From Pseudomonadota bacterium (GTDB lineage: Bacteria > Pseudomonadota > Gammaproteobacteria > Steroidobacterales > Steroidobacteraceae): a DNA stretch of 8,751 nucleotides. The stretch is from the NCBI GenBank assembly GCA_021820785.1, contig JAKADE010000091.1:1-8751 (forward strand). Direction: 5' to 3'. A program made the position numbers and the translations under genes. The stretch's first letter is position 1; every line of letters begins with the position of its first letter. A model generated the notes under the pieces. The model was not told where the DNA came from. It did no database searches and saw only the letters and a list, made by a program, of their open reading frames with translations. Shown here piece by piece: positions 6,563-8,751 of this stretch.

Positions 6563-8476
6563 GTGAAGTCCAAGTCCATTTGTTCGCTGCTGGCGATCGC
6601 CTCGCTCGGGGTGTGCGCGGCGTCCAGCGCCGCCGGCCTGATTCCCGAGCCGAACGCCAATGCCGTGCCGCTCGCCACGCAATCCAACCCTGAGACGCTC
6701 GTGTTGGATGCCAGCACGGCCGCGCGCGGGTTCATGACCTCGACGATGAGCATCCCGGTCCAGCCCGGCCCGTTCACGTTCGTGTATCCGAAGTGGATTC
6801 CGGGCGAGCACGGCCCGACCGGACCGCTGGCGGACATCTCGCAGCTGAAGGTGAGCGCGGACGGCAAGCCGCTCGCCTGGCGGCGCGACAAGGTCGACAT
6901 GTATGCCTTCCACGTCACGGTGCCCGAGGGTGTGCACGCGATAGAGGTGCAGTTCACCGTACTGATGAACTCGCCCGACGTGATGTCCACCCCCAATGTC
7001 GGGGTGGTGAACTGGAACCGGGTGCTGTTCTACCAGAACAACATCAACTACCACCACTATTACGTCAAGGCGAGCATCATCCTGCCGAAGGGCTGGGGTT
7101 ACGGCACTGCGCTCACGCAGGCGAGCCGGGTGGGGCAGCGGGTGAACTTCAAGGAAGAGCCCCTGACCTACGTGGTCGACTCCCCGCTCGACATGGGCCG
7201 CTACTACAAGCAGATCCTGCTGTGGCACAAGGGCGATGCGCATCAGTGGCTCGACATGTTCGCCGATGCGCCGCAGGACCTCGACGTGCCCTCGAAGCTT
7301 CTCGATGCGTACAAGAACATGACGCCCGAGGCGCTCGCGCTCTACGGCTCGCGGCACTGGTACAACTATCATTCGCTGCTCGCACTGTCGAACAAGATCG
7401 GCTTCCAGGGCATCGAGCACCACCAGTCGAGCGATGACCGGGCGCCGGCGGATTTCATGACCAATCCGAAGTGGCAGCTGGCGGCCGGCGATCTGCTCAC
7501 GCACGAGTTCTCGCATTCGTGGAACGGCAAGTACCGCCGGCCGTGGGACCTGACCACGGACAATTACCAGATCCCGCAGCGCACCGATCTGCTCTGGGTG
7601 TACGAGGGGATGAATCAGTACCTGGGCGATCTGCTCTCCTTCCGCGCCGGCATCCGCAAGCCGAGTGAGTACCCGCAGTACCTGGCGTCGATCTACTCCT
7701 CGATGGCGAGCGAGCCGGGGCGCGACACCGAACCGTTGATCGACCTGACGACCGCGGCCCCGTTCCTCTACGAGGCGAGCGGTCAGTACCCCTCGATCCG
7801 GCGCACGGCCGGGGACTTCTACACCGAGGGTGAGCTGCTGTGGCTGGATGTCGACACCATCATCCGCACCCAGTCGCACGGCAAGAAGTCGCTCGATACC
7901 TTCCTGCACCTGTACTCGCAGCCGAAGTTCACCGGGCCGATCACCAAGACGTACACCCGTGCGGACATCGAGAAGCTGCTGAACGAAGTGGTGCCGTACA
8001 ACTGGCACGCGTTCTTCCAGCGGCACGTGTACGAGGTGGCCAAGCTGCCGCCGACCGGGGAGCTGAAGCGCTCGGGCTGGAAGCTCGTGTACACGGCGAA
8101 GCCCAATCCGTTCATCGCCGCGCGCGAGCAGATGTTCGGCATGAACTACCAGTGGCTGAGCTACGGGTTCAACATCGGCAAGAACGGCGCGCTGCTTGAC
8201 GTGCGCGAAGGCTCTCCGGCTTGGCAGGCCGGGATGGCGCCGGGGATGAAGATCGAGTCGGTGGATGGGCAGCGCTACAGCCCGAGCGTACTGAAGTACG
8301 TGATGGGGCAGGCCGAGCACGACCACCAGCCGACGAGCTTCATCGTCTCGAAGGATGGCTGGTTCCACACCATCGAGGTGAGCTACTTCGGCGGAGCGCG
8401 TTACCCGCACCTGGTGCGCATCCCGGGCACGCCGAATCTGCTCGCGAAGATCATGGCGCCGCACGCCAAGCACTGA
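6563..8476 (+). CDS. M61 family zinc metallopeptidase with PDZ domain, exported (tandem copy 2)
   Basis: This 637-residue paralogue of the preceding gene has the same architecture. A signal peptide (1 to about 24, ending SSAA) precedes the M61 N-terminal domain (YPKWIPGEH, PLAWRRDKVDMYAFHV). The catalytic domain has HEFSH (H314, E315, H318) and probable third ligand E348 in LWVYEGMNQY. A PDZ domain lies at about 525-608. Both mature proteins begin with almost the same segment, GLIPEPNANAVP. The differences from copy 1 cluster in the signal peptide, the N-terminal domain and the loop around residues 398-410, which is one residue shorter and reads PFLYEASGQYP instead of PYFYYDSSGQYSS. All catalytic residues are kept, so the copy looks functional. 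GTG 6563 is preferred over the ATG at 6551, since GAGGG lies 5 bases before the GTG. Open frame continues back to a TTG at 6380, but it contains the leader inverted repeats and would bury the signal peptide. The two copies may differ in specificity or expression. Confidence 0.92.
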   Translation: MKSKSICSLLAIASLGVCAASSAAGLIPEPNANAVPLATQSNPETLVLDASTAARGFMTSTMSIPVQPGPFTFVYPKWIPGEHGPTGPLADISQLKVSADGKPLAWRRDKVDMYAFHVTVPEGVHAIEVQFTVLMNSPDVMSTPNVGVVNWNRVLFYQNNINYHHYYVKASIILPKGWGYGTALTQASRVGQRVNFKEEPLTYVVDSPLDMGRYYKQILLWHKGDAHQWLDMFADAPQDLDVPSKLLDAYKNMTPEALALYGSRHWYNYHSLLALSNKIGFQGIEHHQSSDDRAPADFMTNPKWQLAAGDLLTHEFSHSWNGKYRRPWDLTTDNYQIPQRTDLLWVYEGMNQYLGDLLSFRAGIRKPSEYPQYLASIYSSMASEPGRDTEPLIDLTTAAPFLYEASGQYPSIRRTAGDFYTEGELLWLDVDTIIRTQSHGKKSLDTFLHLYSQPKFTGPITKTYTRADIEKLLNEVVPYNWHAFFQRHVYEVAKLPPTGELKRSGWKLVYTAKPNPFIAAREQMFGMNYQWLSYGFNIGKNGALLDVREGSPAWQAGMAPGMKIESVDGQRYSPSVLKYVMGQAEHDHQPTSFIVSKDGWFHTIEVSYFGGARYPHLVRIPGTPNLLAKIMAPHAKH

Positions 8477-8524
8477 GCGGCGCATCGTGACTGGCATGGC
8501 CCGGACCGCAAGGTCCGGGCCATG
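7501..8524 (+). repeat. Near-identical duplicated segment, copy 2 (3' half of M61 gene plus terminator)
   Basis: This is the direct-repeat partner of 5279-6305, about 2.2 kb downstream. It covers the segment from the HExxH motif to the end of the gene and on through the terminator hairpin. Confidence 0.85.
8495..8524 (+). terminator. Hairpin terminator after M61 copy 2
   Basis: CATGGCCCGGACC (8495-8507) and GGTCCGGGCCATG (8512-8524) form a perfect 13-bp stem closed by a GCAA (GNRA) tetraloop, followed by TTGTTTG. It is the duplicate of the 6276-6305 hairpin. One C-to-G change (6293 versus 8512) adds a base pair and creates the stable tetraloop, and the trailing tract is slightly richer in T. 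It should therefore terminate better than copy 1. Confidence 0.7.
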
Positions 8525-8571
8525 TTGTTTGCGGCAGGCGCCGAGCGCGGGCGCGGCGCGGTACGGGACGC

Positions 8572-8600
8572 TTGAGCTTGCGGGCCGCTCGCGCGAGACT
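8572..8600 (+). promoter_or_regulatory. Weak candidate promoter for the MarC-family gene
   Basis: TTGAGC (8572-8577) and GAGACT (8595-8600) are 17 bases apart, but together match the sigma-70 consensus at only 7 of 12 positions. Location after a strong terminator and about 40 bases before the next ATG is the main support. A small inverted repeat, GCGCC-GCAC-GGCGC (8610-8623), lies just downstream. Confidence 0.2.
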
Positions 8601-8642
8601 GTCGCCTGGGCGCCGCACGGCGCTGCGTGGAATCCTCGCCGC

Positions 8643-8751
8643 ATGCTCCAGGCCCGAATTCACTATTACATCGACGTCATCTTCGTGGTGGTCGCAGCGC
8701 TGCTGCCGATTATCAACCCGTTCGGCGGGGCACCGATCTTTCTCGCCATGA
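8643..8751 (+). CDS. MarC/UPF0056 family inner-membrane protein, 3'-truncated
   Basis: The first 36 residues of a membrane protein are visible before the window ends. After a short polar start (MLQARIHYYID), a hydrophobic segment begins at about residue 12 and runs into LLPIINPFGGAPIFLAM. The NPFGxAPIF motif just after the first hydrophobic stretch is characteristic of the MarC (YhgN/YchE, UPF0056) family. Those are six-helix inner-membrane proteins of about 200 residues and unknown function; the historical link to antibiotic resistance was withdrawn. ATG 8643 fits the usual family N-terminus. No strong Shine-Dalgarno site is seen, only TGGA about 11 bases upstream. The gene follows the terminator of the second peptidase and is probably a separate unit. 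Confidence 0.8.
   Translation, partial: MLQARIHYYIDVIFVVVAALLPIINPFGGAPIFLAM

Noticed and set aside
6512..8644. 710-codon open frame on the minus strand, antisense to M61 copy 2, with a similar one (5295-6389) partly over copy 1
   Set aside because: The two resemble each other only because the genes beneath are duplicates. They are His/Arg/Val-rich shadows without recognisable domains, and they run through both terminator hairpins.
1..8751. Mobile elements, CRISPR arrays, tRNA or rRNA genes
   Set aside because: No transposase or integrase coding, no regularly spaced short repeats and no tRNA or rRNA-like segments were seen. The only long repeat is the M61 gene pair.

Overview
The window is GC-rich bacterial DNA with tightly packed genes. 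Its content suggests a Gram-negative proteobacterium, perhaps a gammaproteobacterium of the Xanthomonadales/Nevskiales kind. This rests on the gene types (exported M61 peptidases, a penicillin-acylase-type hydrolase, a BNR/sortilin-like protein, a MarC-family membrane protein), the high GC content and the GTG starts. No rRNA or marker gene is present, so the lineage is a loose inference.

Layout. (1) Bases 1-1668 (+) hold the C-terminal 555 residues of a large BNR/Asp-box beta-propeller protein whose start lies outside the window. (2) It converges on a 762-residue penicillin acylase family (N-terminal nucleophile) hydrolase on the minus strand (1720-4008). The 51-base gap holds a perfect 11-bp GC hairpin at 1678-1706. 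(3) A 329-base divergent intergenic region (4009-4337) follows. It contains a good -10 box for the acylase gene, overlapped by a small inverted repeat. (4) Two M61 family zinc metallopeptidases lie in direct tandem on the plus strand (4338-6257 and 6563-8476). Both begin at GTG and have signal peptides, HEFSH zinc sites and C-terminal PDZ domains. They are a duplicated pair: their 3' halves and the shared terminator hairpin are close to identical, while their 5' parts have diverged much more. (5) The last 109 bases (8643-8751) are the beginning of a MarC/UPF0056 family inner-membrane protein.

The acylase and both peptidases carry export signals and are hydrolases of amide or peptide bonds. 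The BNR protein belongs to a family that is normally exported. A simple reading is a periplasmic or secreted set acting on N-acylated or peptide substrates. No co-transcription links the acylase to the peptidases, because they are divergent, so a shared pathway remains inference. I found no mobile element, CRISPR array, RNA gene or phage gene, and nothing that amounts to a clearly new system. The most informative feature is the tandem M61 pair with its steep identity gradient and duplicated terminator.
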